A DNA stretch of 64,000 nucleotides from Nocardioides sp. L-11A (GCA_029961745.1 CP124680.1:558001-622000), one strand, 5' to 3'; counted from the first letter of the stretch, positions 1-9,490 are shown. Notes: generated from the letters alone by a model not told the origin. Made by a program: numbers and translations.

Positions 1-41
1 GGCAGCTGACGGGCTCGACGACGGCGGGGCCGGGCCGGGCG

Positions 42-845
42 GTGACCGCCCTGCGGCGTACCGCGTCGGGCGTGGGCAACCTCTGGCTGCTGGCGCTCGT
101 GCTGGTGCTCTGGGAGGTCTACGGCCGGGTCAGCGGGTCGCTCTTCGTGCCGCCGATCTCGCGGATCCTCCAGAACTTCGGCGACGTCTGGCTCGGGGGA
201 CCGGCCTCGCAGCTCTTCCTCTCCGACCTGTTCTGGAGCGAGGTGACGACCAGCCTGTCGCGCTTCGCCCGCGGTTGGGGTCTGGCCGTCGTGGTCGGCA
301 TCGGATGCGGTGTCGTGCTCGGCCGGAGCCGGGTGATCGCCCAGATGTACGGCCCGGTCGTCCGCTTCTTCGCCGCGATCCCCAACACCGTGCTGCTGCC
401 GATCGCGGTCCAGATCTTCGGCGTCGCGAGCAACATGAACGTCTTCCTGATCTTCCTGGGCAGCGTCTGGGTGGTCATGATCAACACGGCCGACGGCGTC
501 GCCGGCGTCGACCCGATGTGGCTGCGCAGCGCCCGCAGTCTCCGCGTCCCGCACTGGGTGCTCTACCTCCGGGTGATCGTGCCGGCCGCGGCGCCGCAGA
601 TCCTCGCCGGCCTCCGGGTGAGCCTCGGGATCGGGCTGATCCTCATGGTGATCTCGGAGCTGTACGCCACCACCGAGGGTCTCGGCTTCCAGATCGTCGT
701 GGCCCAGTCGAGCTTCCGCTACCTCGACATGTGGTCCGCCTTCGTCCTGATCGGCCTGATCGGGATCGTCCTCAACCTGGCCTTCGGCAGGATCGAGACC
801 CGGCTGCTGCGTTGGCAGCGGCGCAGCGGTCTCGACGCACTGTGA
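42..845 (+). CDS. ABC transporter permease, SsuC/TauC type
   Basis: This is the membrane permease of a taurine/sulfonate/nitrate-type ABC importer. The 267-residue product has about six hydrophobic segments, and an EAA-type loop (around residues 165-200, ARSLRVPHWVLYLRVIVPAA) that docks on the ATPase. It is 29 bp upstream of the matching ATPase gene, and a substrate-binding lipoprotein follows, so the three form one importer operon. The GTG at 42 is the first plausible start, but the frame stays open to the window edge, so an earlier start cannot be excluded. A TGA at 7-9 in another frame may be the end of a preceding gene. The substrate cannot be told from sequence; family members carry taurine, alkanesulfonates, nitrate, riboflavin or pyrimidine precursors. 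Confidence 0.88.
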   Translation: MTALRRTASGVGNLWLLALVLVLWEVYGRVSGSLFVPPISRILQNFGDVWLGGPASQLFLSDLFWSEVTTSLSRFARGWGLAVVVGIGCGVVLGRSRVIAQMYGPVVRFFAAIPNTVLLPIAVQIFGVASNMNVFLIFLGSVWVVMINTADGVAGVDPMWLRSARSLRVPHWVLYLRVIVPAAAPQILAGLRVSLGIGLILMVISELYATTEGLGFQIVVAQSSFRYLDMWSAFVLIGLIGIVLNLAFGRIETRLLRWQRRSGLDAL

Positions 846-873
846 TCCACCGGCACCCACAGGGAGTGAACCG

Positions 874-1653
874 ATGAATGTCGTCGTCGACCGAGTCCGC
901 AAGTCCTACGGCCGCGGGGTCGAGGCTCGCGAGGTGCTCACCGAGACCTCGCTGACCATCCGGTCCCAGGAGTTCGTCAGCATCGTCGGGCCCTCGGGCT
1001 GCGGCAAGTCGACGCTGCTCATGATGATGGCCGGCCTGCTCAAGCCGTCCAGCGGCGAGATCCGGCTCGGCGACGATCCGATCACCGGGCCGCCGGAGGG
1101 ACTCTCCGTCGTCTTCCAGGACTACAGCCGCTCGCTGTTCCCGTGGATGAGCGTGCGTCGCAACCTCACGACCGCCCTGACCGCGTCGCGCCTGTCCAAG
1201 GAGGAGCAGCGCTCCCGCGTGGAGCACGCGCTCGCGTCCGTGGGCCTGGCGGGCAAGGGGGAGATGTACCCCTGGCAGATGTCGGGCGGCATGCAGCAGC
1301 GGGTCGCCATCGCCCGGGCGCTGGTCACCGAGCCGACGGTGATGCTGATGGACGAGCCCTTCGCGGCCGTCGACGCCCAGACCCGCGCCGACCTCGAGGA
1401 CCTCGTCCTCCGGGTGCGCCACGAGTACGACGTGACCGTGGCGTTCGTGACCCACGACATCGACGAGTCGGTCTACATGGCCGACCGGATCGTCGTCCTG
1501 GCGGCGAACCCCGGCCGGATCGCAGCCGACCTGACCGTCGACCTGCCCCGGCCGCGGGACCAGGTCGAGACCAAGCTCGACGCCCGCTTCGCCAAGCTCC
1601 GCAGCGAGGTGTTCCGCCTGGTGATGCGGCCCGACACCCCGGCGACGGCCTGA
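874..1653 (+). CDS. ABC transporter ATP-binding protein, SsuB/TauB type
   Basis: This is the cytoplasmic ATPase that powers the importer encoded on either side of it. The 259-residue protein has a Walker A motif GPSGCGKST at residues 39-47, the ABC signature MSGGMQQRVAIA near 136-147, Walker B VMLMDEP at 156-162 and an H-loop histidine at 194 (FVTHD). The length is normal for the nitrate/sulfonate/taurine subfamily. The ATG at 874 follows a gggagtgaa-type ribosome site. It is co-directional with the permease (29-bp gap) and the lipoprotein gene (95-bp gap). The family assignment is firm and the substrate unknown. Confidence 0.92.
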   Translation: MNVVVDRVRKSYGRGVEAREVLTETSLTIRSQEFVSIVGPSGCGKSTLLMMMAGLLKPSSGEIRLGDDPITGPPEGLSVVFQDYSRSLFPWMSVRRNLTTALTASRLSKEEQRSRVEHALASVGLAGKGEMYPWQMSGGMQQRVAIARALVTEPTVMLMDEPFAAVDAQTRADLEDLVLRVRHEYDVTVAFVTHDIDESVYMADRIVVLAANPGRIAADLTVDLPRPRDQVETKLDARFAKLRSEVFRLVMRPDTPATA

Positions 1654-1748
1654 CCCGCCGAGTGTCGCCCCCAGCTCGCCCGCGGCACCCGTCGCGGGGC
1701 GATGTCCCCTCCCCTCCCATCGAATCCCTCCCAACGAAAGGGCGCGCC

Positions 1749-2753
1749 ATGAGAGCTCGTCATGCATTCCCTCTGCGTCGCCGGCTGGCGGTCGCCGGCG
1801 TCCTCGGTCTCGGCCTCGGTACGACGCTGGCCGCGTGCGGGTCGTCGTCGGACGACGACGCCGGTGCCGACGGCGGCAGCCTGCGGGTCACCACGCTGGG
1901 CCTGTGCAACGAGGTCGTCTACTGGGCCCAGGAGAAGGGCCTGTTCGCCGACCACGGCGTCGACGTCGAGCTGGTGAAGTCGACCGGCGGCGCCGCGGCC
2001 CTGACCGCCCTGCAGAGCGGCGACATCGACCTGGCCTTCGCCAACCCCTTCTCCACGATGATCGCCATCGACCAGGGCCTGGACCTCAAGTGGATCGCCA
2101 CCGCCTACGAGACCACCAGCGTGGAGGCGGACGCCGCCAACGCCATGGTCGTGGCCAAGGACGCCGGGATCACCGACGCCGCCGGCCTGAACGGCAAGAC
2201 GATCGGCGTCAACGAGGTCGGCGGCATCAACCAGATCGCGTCGAGCCAGTGGATGAAGCTGAAGGGCGGTGACCCGAGCTCGGTCAAGTTCGTGGCGCTG
2301 CCGTTCAACGAGCTGGCCTCCGCTGTCGCCTCGGGCAAGGTCGCCGCGGCGCAGGTACCGGCCCAGAACGTCGACCCGGAGCTCGGGCTGGTCAGCCTCG
2401 GCGACCCCTATGTCGTCGCGGGCGAGGGCAGCAACCTGGTCTTCGCCGGCTATGTCGCGACCGGCAAGGAGGCGAAGGACAAGGAGAAGGAGCTCAAGGC
2501 CTTCCAGGACGCGCTGATCGAGACCAACGAGGCGTTCAACGACCCGGCCAACGACGACGAGCGCTTCAAGCTCGCCTCGGCCCAGTGCAAGCAGGACGCC
2601 GCCGTGCTGAAGACCCTGCCGGAGAACATCTACGAGGCCAGGGTCGACACCGGCGCCCTCGAGCGGATGGGCGAGATCCTCGTGGGCCAGGACCGCCTCG
2701 ACGACCCGCCCTCGCCCGAGGACTTCGTGCCGTCGTACGTGACGACGAAGTAG
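1749..2753 (+). CDS. ABC substrate-binding lipoprotein, NMT1/SsuA-like
   Basis: This is the extracellular solute-binding lipoprotein of the same importer. The 334-residue product has a basic N-terminus, a hydrophobic stretch and a lipobox ending in LAAC with the lipidated cysteine at residue 30. It then has the periplasmic-binding type II fold typical of NMT1/SsuA proteins (for example VYWAQEKGLFADHGVDVELV, then a GDIDLAFANP strand). The ATG at 1749 is preceded by aaaggg with good spacing, whereas an upstream extension of the frame runs through the ATPase gene in another frame and is rejected. A strong bidirectional hairpin follows the stop. The ligand is unknown; the NMT1-like fold suits pyrimidine, sulfonate or aromatic ligands. 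Confidence 0.9.
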   Translation: MRARHAFPLRRRLAVAGVLGLGLGTTLAACGSSSDDDAGADGGSLRVTTLGLCNEVVYWAQEKGLFADHGVDVELVKSTGGAAALTALQSGDIDLAFANPFSTMIAIDQGLDLKWIATAYETTSVEADAANAMVVAKDAGITDAAGLNGKTIGVNEVGGINQIASSQWMKLKGGDPSSVKFVALPFNELASAVASGKVAAAQVPAQNVDPELGLVSLGDPYVVAGEGSNLVFAGYVATGKEAKDKEKELKAFQDALIETNEAFNDPANDDERFKLASAQCKQDAAVLKTLPENIYEARVDTGALERMGEILVGQDRLDDPPSPEDFVPSYVTTK

Positions 2754-2793
2754 CGGAGCGCGCCTGTCTGGCGCGGCTCCCGAGGACGAACGA

Positions 2794-2823
2794 GGGCGCC
2801 CGGACCGGTTGGTCCGGGCGCCC
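2794..2823. terminator. bidirectional hairpin terminator between convergent genes
   Basis: A perfect 13-bp stem (GGGCGCCCGGACC with its complement) closes a four-base GGTT loop. It lies between the stops of the converging lipoprotein and aldehyde dehydrogenase genes, so it can serve both. There is no long U-tract, as is common in high-GC actinobacteria. Confidence 0.8.
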
Positions 2824-2845
2824 GTTCGGGTGTGGCGCGGCGGTG

Positions 2846-4333
2846 TCAGCCCAGCAGCTTGACCGCGACGGCCTTCTCCCGCGTGAACTCGTAGAGTCCG
2901 CGGTAGCCGTTGCCGGAGGAGAACCCGCTCTGCTTGGCCATGTTGAACGGCATGCCGATCACGCCGGCGTCGGAGAACTGGTTGACCGAGATCTGCCCGG
3001 CGTCGATCTCGGCGGACATGCGCAGCGCGCGGGAGACGTCGCTGGTCCAGATGCAGGCGAGCAGGCCGAAGTCGGTGCCGTTGGCCAGGGCGATGGCGTC
3101 GTCGTCGCCGGCGAAGGTCTCGACGGTGAGCACCGGTCCGAAGATCTCCTGGCCGACGATGGCGGCGTTGCGGTCGGTCACCTCGAGCACGGTGGGGGAC
3201 AGGAAGTTGCCGGCGTCGCGCCCCTCGGGGCGGGTGCCGCCGAGGAGGAGCTCGACGCCGTCGCCGAGCGCGCCCTCGACCAGGCTGCTCACGCGGGCGT
3301 GCTGGGCCTGGTTGACCAGGGGGCCCATGTCGAGGTCGTCGTCCCAGGCGCCGATCCGGATCTCGCCCATCGCGGCGAGCACGCGGGCGCGGACCTCGTC
3401 CGCGATCCCGGCCTCGACGAGGAGGCGCGAGCCGGCGTTGCAGTTCTGGCCGGCGTTCTCGGTGATCGACCGCACGATGGCAGGTACCGCGACGTCCAGG
3501 TCGGCGTCCGCGAAGACGACGTTCGGCGACTTGCCGCCGAGCTCGACCTTGATCGGGATCAGGTTCCGGGCGGCGGCCTGCATGACCAGGCGGCCGGTCG
3601 CGACGGACCCGACGAAGCTGATGTGGTCGATGCCGGGGTGGCTGACCAGGGTGGCGCCGAGCTCGACGCCGACGCCGGTGAGGACGTTGAGGACGCCGGC
3701 GGGCAGGCCGGCCTCCTCCGCGAGCTCGACGAGCGCGTGGATCACCAGCGGGGCGACCTCGGACGGCTTCAGCACGACCGTGTTGCCCGCGGCCAGCGCC
3801 GGCGCGAGGTTGGCGGCGCACAGGACCGCGGGGACGTTCCAGGGCAGCACGATCGCGCACACGCCGTGCGGCTCGCGACGGGTGAAGCCGAAGTAGTCGG
3901 GCGAGCGGGTCGGCAGCGTCGCGCCGGTCAGCTTGTCGGCGCCGCCGGCGGTGAACTGCAGGATCGAGCCGGCGATCTGGACGTTCAGGAGCCCGCCGGA
4001 GAGCGGCTTTCCGACGTTGCGCGCCTCGAGCGCCGCCAGGCGGTGCTGGTGCTGGAAGACCAGGCCCGCCCAGCGGCCGAGGATCGCGCCGCGCTCGGAG
4101 GGTGAGCGCCGGGACCAGTCGCGCGCGGCGGCGCGGGCGGCGGACACGGCACGGTCGACGTCGGCGACCTCGCTGGCCGAGATCCGGCCGAAGGTCTCGC
4201 CCGTCGCGGGGTCGACGGAGGGGAACGCGGAGTCCCGCTCGAGCCAGCTGCCGCCGATGAAGGTGCCGGGGTGATCGCCGCTCGGAGCGGAGCTCGGGGC
4301 GGGTGTCGCGGGGGTCGTTGTGTCCGTGGTCAC
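2846..4333 (-). CDS. NAD(P)+-dependent aldehyde dehydrogenase
   Basis: This enzyme oxidises an aldehyde to the carboxylic acid with NAD(P)+. The 495-residue product has the usual family length and motifs: PWNVPA and KPSE in the cofactor domain, the VELGGKSPN glutamate loop, the catalytic cysteine in GQNCNAGSRL, and EIFGPVL near the end. A longer upstream reading is possible, but the GTG at 4333 gives a family-length protein. It also leaves a candidate promoter (TTGACT, 18 bp, GACGAT) that would produce a nearly leaderless transcript. The gene is divergent from the BMP lipoprotein gene, and a TGCGAGACGG motif lies in the shared control region. This ties it to the catabolic island, though its aldehyde substrate is unknown. 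Confidence 0.92.
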   Translation of the reverse strand: MTTDTTTPATPAPSSAPSGDHPGTFIGGSWLERDSAFPSVDPATGETFGRISASEVADVDRAVSAARAAARDWSRRSPSERGAILGRWAGLVFQHQHRLAALEARNVGKPLSGGLLNVQIAGSILQFTAGGADKLTGATLPTRSPDYFGFTRREPHGVCAIVLPWNVPAVLCAANLAPALAAGNTVVLKPSEVAPLVIHALVELAEEAGLPAGVLNVLTGVGVELGATLVSHPGIDHISFVGSVATGRLVMQAAARNLIPIKVELGGKSPNVVFADADLDVAVPAIVRSITENAGQNCNAGSRLLVEAGIADEVRARVLAAMGEIRIGAWDDDLDMGPLVNQAQHARVSSLVEGALGDGVELLLGGTRPEGRDAGNFLSPTVLEVTDRNAAIVGQEIFGPVLTVETFAGDDDAIALANGTDFGLLACIWTSDVSRALRMSAEIDAGQISVNQFSDAGVIGMPFNMAKQSGFSSGNGYRGLYEFTREKAVAVKLLG

Positions 4334-4370
4334 AGCCCTATCGTCCGGCCCGCTGATCACAATAGTCAAG

Positions 4371-4407
4371 ATGATGTGTTGCATTGCGAGACGGGCTGGT
4401 GCATGCT
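4371..4407. promoter_or_regulatory. shared control region with TGCGAGAY motif, copy 1
   Basis: The motif ATTGCGAGACGG occupies 4383-4394 in the divergent region between the aldehyde dehydrogenase and the BMP lipoprotein genes. In the rightward direction it falls between a weak TTGCAT (4379-4384) and CATGCT (4402-4407), spaced 17 bp. The same core recurs at 10927, 10947, 13367 and 13398 in control regions of neighbouring catabolic genes. The motif is seen directly; its function as an operator is inferred. Confidence 0.55.
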
Positions 4408-4503
4408 GGCGCAGTTCCCGGGGCTCGGCCGGCAGGCACTCGGACCAGGTCGGAACGACCCGCAAAGTCACGCACTACTCGGATGGATCGAGGGCGGAGA
4501 AAC

Positions 4504-5655
4504 ATGCGAATCCAGAAGTTCTCAGCAGCCTGCGTTGCTGTCGCCATGCTCGCGCTGGCCGGTTGCGGCTCCAGCGACGAGCCGAAGAAGGAGAAGGGCT
4601 TCGACGGCCCCGACCCGTTCGCGGTCGCGCGCGGGGAGGCCATCGGCGAGCCCGGTACGGCGACCGCACCCCAGTGGGCGGGCGAGGGCGCCGTCCCGAA
4701 GAGCCAGCCGGACCAGAACGGCGACGGCAAGGTGTCCATCGGCGTCATCACCTCGGGCGACACCAATGACGGCACCTACTACCAGAGCACGGCGGACGCG
4801 GTGGCCTACGCCGCGGACCAGCACGACTGGGAGTACACCGTCCAGGGCCTGGTCCCGCTGACCCAGGCGGTCACCGCGGCGGAGAACCTGTGCCGCCAGA
4901 AGGTCGACCTGATCGTGATCAGCGACGCCCAGCTCGCCCAGGGCGTCACCGCGGCGTCCAACCCGCTGTGCAAGGACACCTTCTTCTACCTGCAGGGCGG
5001 CTACGGCTCGCCGGAGCAGGACGAGACCTTCACGCAGTCCTACGACGTCGGCCTCGACTACGCGTACGTCGCGGGCATCGCCATGGGCGCGTACATGAAG
5101 GCCAACGACATCAAGAAGACCGGCTTCCTGTCCGGCATCGCTGCCCCGTTCAACACCACCATCGGCAAGGTGTTCTCCGAGGGCGTGAAGGCCCAGGTGC
5201 CCGACGCCGAGGTCGTGGAGACCTACACCGGCGACCAGATCGACGTCGGCAAGGCCGTCGAGGGCTTCAACGCCCAGGCCTCCCAGGGCATCGGCGCGGT
5301 CTACCCGTACTTCGGCGCCCCGACCGTCGCGGTCGCCAAGAAGGCGAAGGAGGCCGGCATCCCGGTGCTCGGCTCGCCGAAGACCTTCTGCGACTCCAGC
5401 GACGCCGACTTCATCGGCGAGGTCGTCTTCGCCCCCGGCTACTACCTGGCTCCGATGCTCGACCTCTTCGCCGAGGGCAAGCTCGAGCTCGGTGTGACCC
5501 GCAACTGGCGCCTCGGTGTCGACCCGGTCCCCGCGGTCCACGCGTGCGACAGTGCGGGCGACGGCAAGGACGCCATGAGCCAGGCGATCGAGCAGGCGCA
5601 GGCGGACATCAACGCCGGCAAGATCGACCTGTTCGGCATGGCCGGCGCGTCCTGA
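4504..5655 (+). CDS. BMP-family ABC substrate-binding lipoprotein
   Basis: This is the solute-binding lipoprotein of a BMP/Med-family importer, a family best known for purine nucleosides. The 383-residue protein starts MRIQKFS, has a lipobox (LALAGC, cysteine 21), then alternating alpha/beta segments with the BMP-type GVITSGDTNDG and DQIDVGKAVEGFNAQ regions. The ATG at 4504 follows ggcggagaa and puts the signal peptide at the N-terminus; earlier in-frame ATGs would bury it. It heads an operon with a double ATPase and two permeases (gap to the ATPase gene 7 bp). The ligand might be a nucleoside-like or other nitrogen heterocycle, but the sequence does not decide this. Confidence 0.88.
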   Translation: MRIQKFSAACVAVAMLALAGCGSSDEPKKEKGFDGPDPFAVARGEAIGEPGTATAPQWAGEGAVPKSQPDQNGDGKVSIGVITSGDTNDGTYYQSTADAVAYAADQHDWEYTVQGLVPLTQAVTAAENLCRQKVDLIVISDAQLAQGVTAASNPLCKDTFFYLQGGYGSPEQDETFTQSYDVGLDYAYVAGIAMGAYMKANDIKKTGFLSGIAAPFNTTIGKVFSEGVKAQVPDAEVVETYTGDQIDVGKAVEGFNAQASQGIGAVYPYFGAPTVAVAKKAKEAGIPVLGSPKTFCDSSDADFIGEVVFAPGYYLAPMLDLFAEGKLELGVTRNWRLGVDPVPAVHACDSAGDGKDAMSQAIEQAQADINAGKIDLFGMAGAS

Positions 5656-5662
5656 TCCGACG

Positions 5663-7276
5663 ATGATGAGTGAGGCTGCAGCTTCCCGACCGGAGGTGGA
5701 GACGGTGGCGCCGGCGCTCCGCATGGCCGGCATCACCAAGCACTTCAACGGGGTCCCGGCCTGTTTCGACGTCGACTTCGAGGTCGCGCCGGGGGAGATC
5801 CACGGCCTGCTGGGGCAGAACGGCGCCGGCAAGTCGACCCTGATGAACATCCTCCTCGGGCTGGTCCGCCCGGACCGCGGAGAGGTGACCCTGGCCGGTG
5901 AGCCGACGGTCATCCGCGACCCGAACGCGGCCCGCGCCCTCGGCGTACGGATGGTGCACCAGCACTACAGCCTCATCCCGACGCTGTCGGTCTGGGAGAA
6001 CGTGGTCCTCAGCGGCGAGGGTCGGGTCGACCGGGACCACACGATCGCGCAGATCGAGGAGGTCAGCGAGCGCTTCGGCCTCGAGGTCTCCCCGCGGGCG
6101 ATGGTCGGCGACCTCAGTGTCGGGGAGCAGCAGCGCGTCGAGCTGGTCACCTGCCTGATCGACCGGCCGCGGCTGCTCGTCCTCGACGAGCCGACCGCGG
6201 TCCTCACCCGGCAGGAGTCCCGCTCGCTGTTCACCATGCTCCGCCGGCTGGTCGACCAGGACGGCTGCTCGGTCGTCCTGATCAGCCACAACCTGGCCGA
6301 GATCACCGCGGTCGCCCATCGCGCCACGGTGATGCGAGGCGGTCGCGTCGTCTCCCGGGTGATCCCCGCGGAGACGCCGGTGGCCGACCTCGCCCGCCAC
6401 ATGATCGGGCGCGACTTGCCCGGTACGGCGGACGTGGCCGCCGCGATCGGCGCCGACCCGGCGCCGGTCGCGGCCGAGCCGGCGGGGAACCCGGAGCCGG
6501 TGGCGCCCTTGGGTCCGGCCGGACGGGCGGACGGCGAGCCGGTGCTGCGCATCGTCGGCGCCACCGCCACCCACGAGGGCACTCGCGCACTCGACGCGCT
6601 CGACCTCGAGATCCGGGCGGGCGAGATCGTCGGCGTCGCCGGCGTCGAGGGCAACGGCCAGCAGTGGCTGTCCGCGCTGCTCGCCGGCTCGCTCTCGCTG
6701 CAGGACGGCGAGGTCCGGGTGCACGGGCAGCGGGTTCCGGTCGGTCGACCGGGCTCGACGCGCAAGGCCGGCGTGGGCGTCGTACCGGAGGACCGGAAGA
6801 CGTCCGGCTGCATCCTCGACATGTCCGTCGCGGACAACCTGGCGCTGGCCGGGCTGAAGTCGCTCTCGCGTGCCGGGATCGTCTCCCGGCGCAGACTGCA
6901 CGGCCTGGCAGAGCGACTCGTCGAGGAGTTCGACATCGCCGTCGCCTCGGTCGACCAGCCGATGCGCTCGCTCTCGGGCGGCAATCAACAGAAGGTCGTC
7001 CTCGCTCGGGAGATGTCCGCGGGGCCGGCGGTCCTCGTGCTCGCCCAGCCCACCCGCGGCCTGGACGTCGGCGCGGTCGCCGACCTGCACGAGCGGATGC
7101 GCCAGGCGGCCGCCGCCGGCGTGGCCGTGCTGCTCATCTCGTCCGACCTGAACGAGATCATGCAGCTCTCCGACCGCATCGCCGTGATCTACCGGGGCCG
7201 GATCCAGGGTGAGCTGGCCCGAGCCGAGGCCGACCCCGAGAAGCTCGGCCTGTTGATGGGAGGAGTGTCCGCATGA
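5663..7276 (+). CDS. nucleoside-type ABC transporter, double ATPase
   Basis: This 537-residue protein holds two tandem ABC ATPase domains and energises the BMP-type importer. Domain one has Walker A GQNGAGKSTL near residue 50 and signature LSVGEQQRVEL. Domain two has a degenerate Walker A (GVEGNGQQWL, lacking the lysine), signature LSGGNQQKVVLARE and Walker B LVLAQPTRGLD. A degenerate second site and the AQPTRGLD form are normal for the YufO/NupO and RbsA-like families. An alanine/proline-rich linker joins the domains around residues 255-290. It starts 7 bp after the lipoprotein stop and overlaps the next permease by 4 bp (ATGA), so translation is likely coupled. Confidence 0.92.
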   Translation: MMSEAAASRPEVETVAPALRMAGITKHFNGVPACFDVDFEVAPGEIHGLLGQNGAGKSTLMNILLGLVRPDRGEVTLAGEPTVIRDPNAARALGVRMVHQHYSLIPTLSVWENVVLSGEGRVDRDHTIAQIEEVSERFGLEVSPRAMVGDLSVGEQQRVELVTCLIDRPRLLVLDEPTAVLTRQESRSLFTMLRRLVDQDGCSVVLISHNLAEITAVAHRATVMRGGRVVSRVIPAETPVADLARHMIGRDLPGTADVAAAIGADPAPVAAEPAGNPEPVAPLGPAGRADGEPVLRIVGATATHEGTRALDALDLEIRAGEIVGVAGVEGNGQQWLSALLAGSLSLQDGEVRVHGQRVPVGRPGSTRKAGVGVVPEDRKTSGCILDMSVADNLALAGLKSLSRAGIVSRRRLHGLAERLVEEFDIAVASVDQPMRSLSGGNQQKVVLAREMSAGPAVLVLAQPTRGLDVGAVADLHERMRQAAAAGVAVLLISSDLNEIMQLSDRIAVIYRGRIQGELARAEADPEKLGLLMGGVSA

Positions 7277-8529
7277 ACACCCCAAGTCCTTCTTCTCCTC
7301 CGCTTCGCTCCCCCGAACAAGCACCCGGGGACCCCGTTCAGAGCACCGACGTCTCGGAGTCGCCGGTCCAGGAGGACGCGACCCCACCCCCGCCGCGCGG
7401 TGGCGCCCGCCGCGGCCCCGATGCCGCGATGGGCGGCCTGGTCGGGATGCTGCGCTCGAGCACCCGGCCGGCGACCGAGCAGGTCCTCGCCTTCCTGACC
7501 TTCCTGTCGCTGGGCATCGGGGTCGGGCTGCTGCTGGGCTGGGCGACCGGTCACGACCCGGGCGTCATCCTCGGCAACCTGTTCGAGGGCAGCGTCGGCA
7601 GCAGCATCTCGATCGGCTACATGCTCACCGCCGCCGCACCACTCCTGCTGGTCGCCGTCGGTGCGGTGATCTGCATGCGGGCCGGGCAGTTCAACATCGG
7701 CCAGGAGGGCCAGGTCACCCTCGGCGCGATCGGCGCCGGATTCGTCGTCTTCCACGTCGACGCCTCCGGGCCGGTCACCATCGTGCTGGCCTTCGCCGGC
7801 GCCGCGGTGGCCGGTGCGGGCTGGGCCCTGCTGGCCGCCCTGCTGAAGTTCGGGCGCGGCGTCGACATCGTGGTCAGCTCGCTGCTCCTCGTGTTCCTCG
7901 CCGAACAGCTCCTCACCGCGCTGATCAGCGGCGACGGTCCGCTGCACGACGACGGTGACGGCGTCCTCGGCGGCGGGACGGCGTCGCAGTCGCCGCGGGT
8001 GCCCGAGAAGGCGATGCTGCCGACGATCCACATCCTCGGCGTCGACGTACCGCTGGCGTTCGTGCTGGCGCTCGTCGCCGCCGTCCTGGTCGCCTGGTTC
8101 CTCGCCTCCGCGCACGCCGGCTACCGGCTGCGGATCCTCGGCCAGAACCCGGCCGTCGCCGGCACGATCGGCATCAGTGCACCCCGGCTGGGCTCGCTGG
8201 CCGTCGCGGCCTCCGGCGCCTTCGCCGGCGCGGCGGGCGCGGCGATCCTGATGGGCCAGAGCTTCCAGCTCAACCCCGGTGTCTCCAGCTCGATCGGGTG
8301 GAGCGGCCTGCTCATCGCCCTCGCCGCGCGGACCAACGCCGGCGTGAGCGTCCTGCTGGCCCTCGTGTTCGGCGCGATGGTCGCCGGCGGCGGACTGCTC
8401 GGCGGCGACGGCATCCCCGTCGACATCGTCAACGTCATCACCGCCGCCATCGTGGTCGCCCTGCTGTGTCCCCCCGTCCTGCTCGCGGCCGTGCGCCGGC
8501 GCCGGATCCGTCGCTCCGTGGAGGCCTGA
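7273..8529 (+). CDS. nucleoside-type ABC transporter permease, NupP-like
   Basis: This is one of two paired membrane permeases of the BMP-type importer. The 418-residue product has a proline-rich, hydrophilic N-terminal tail of about 60 residues. About eight to ten membrane segments follow, with the family-typical stretch MRAGQFNIGQEGQ and the later YRLRILGQNPAVAGTIGI loop. It overlaps the ATPase gene by 4 bp and is followed after 1 bp by the second permease gene. The long low-complexity tail is unusual for the family and may be lineage-specific. Confidence 0.9.
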   Translation: MNTPSPSSPPLRSPEQAPGDPVQSTDVSESPVQEDATPPPPRGGARRGPDAAMGGLVGMLRSSTRPATEQVLAFLTFLSLGIGVGLLLGWATGHDPGVILGNLFEGSVGSSISIGYMLTAAAPLLLVAVGAVICMRAGQFNIGQEGQVTLGAIGAGFVVFHVDASGPVTIVLAFAGAAVAGAGWALLAALLKFGRGVDIVVSSLLLVFLAEQLLTALISGDGPLHDDGDGVLGGGTASQSPRVPEKAMLPTIHILGVDVPLAFVLALVAAVLVAWFLASAHAGYRLRILGQNPAVAGTIGISAPRLGSLAVAASGAFAGAAGAAILMGQSFQLNPGVSSSIGWSGLLIALAARTNAGVSVLLALVFGAMVAGGGLLGGDGIPVDIVNVITAAIVVALLCPPVLLAAVRRRRIRRSVEA

Positions 8530-8530
8530 G

Positions 8531-9439
8531 ATGAATCTGACGACGGATCTCGAGACGATCCTGACCGCGTCGGTGCCGCTGATGGTGCCGTTGCTCTTCG
8601 CCGGCCTGGGGGAGTACGTCGCCCAGCGGGCCGGCACCTTCAACCTCTCGGTCGAGGGGATGATGCTCGGCTCCGCCTTCGCGGCGGCGTACGGCGCCTC
8701 GGCGTCCGGCTCGCCCGTCGTGGGGCTGCTGTGCGGCATGCTCGCCGGGTTGGCGGTGGCCTTCGTGCACGGCAACCTGAGCCACCGGCTGCAGCTCAAC
8801 ACCTATGTCGTGGGCCTCTCGCTCAACGTGCTGGTGCTCGGCGTGACCAACTACCTGCTGTCCACGACGATGCTCGACATCCCCGGCAGCTCGGCCTGGC
8901 GGATCCCGCTGCTGTCCGACCTGCCGATCATCGGGAAGGCGTTCTTCGTACAGCCCTGGGTGGTCTACCTGCTGCTGCCGCTGCTGTTCGTCATCTGGTG
9001 GGTCCGCCGCCGTCGGGTCGGCCTCGAGCTCCGCGCGGCCGGCGACGACCCGGTCGCCGGCGACCTGACCGGCATCGACGTCAACGCCCGGCGGCGCCAG
9101 GCCCTGCTCTTCTGCGGTCTGTGCTCGGGCGTCGGCGGCGCCTACCTGTCGGTCTTCCAGTCCGGCTCGTTCACCTCCGGCATGACCGCGGGACGCGGCT
9201 ACATCGTGATCGCGGCGGTGATCTTCGGCGGCTGGATGCTGCGCGGCGTGATCGGCGCGTGCGCGGTCTTCGGCATCGCCCAGGGCCTGCAGCTGGCACT
9301 GCCCGCGATCGGGTACTCCGTGTCGCCGCAGCTGCTCGCGGCCACGCCGTACCTGCTGGCGCTGGTGTCGCTCGCCCTCCTCGGCGCCCGGTCCAAACGA
9401 CCACTGGCGCTGGGGCAGCCGTTCGCGCCGGCGAGATAG
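8531..9439 (+). CDS. nucleoside-type ABC transporter permease, NupQ-like
   Basis: This is the second membrane permease of the BMP-type importer, 302 residues, with about eight hydrophobic segments. Its first conserved loop (YVAQRAGTFNLSVEGMM) parallels the one in the partner permease, and VGLELRAAGDDPVAGDLTGI is the family-typical cytoplasmic loop. It begins 1 bp after the partner stop, so the four transport genes are one operon. The operon ends at a repeat-bearing intergenic region with a strong hairpin. Confidence 0.9.
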   Translation: MNLTTDLETILTASVPLMVPLLFAGLGEYVAQRAGTFNLSVEGMMLGSAFAAAYGASASGSPVVGLLCGMLAGLAVAFVHGNLSHRLQLNTYVVGLSLNVLVLGVTNYLLSTTMLDIPGSSAWRIPLLSDLPIIGKAFFVQPWVVYLLLPLLFVIWWVRRRRVGLELRAAGDDPVAGDLTGIDVNARRRQALLFCGLCSGVGGAYLSVFQSGSFTSGMTAGRGYIVIAAVIFGGWMLRGVIGACAVFGIAQGLQLALPAIGYSVSPQLLAATPYLLALVSLALLGARSKRPLALGQPFAPAR

Positions 9440-9490
9440 CGCGCTGTACCGGTCGGCCGGCGGGCCGGTCGTGTGGGGGCCGGTCCGCGC

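Noticed and set aside
4379..4407. TTGCAT/CATGCT as a strong promoter for the BMP operon
   Set aside because: The match is weak, and only the motif position between the elements supports it. It was kept only as a possibility in the regulatory feature.
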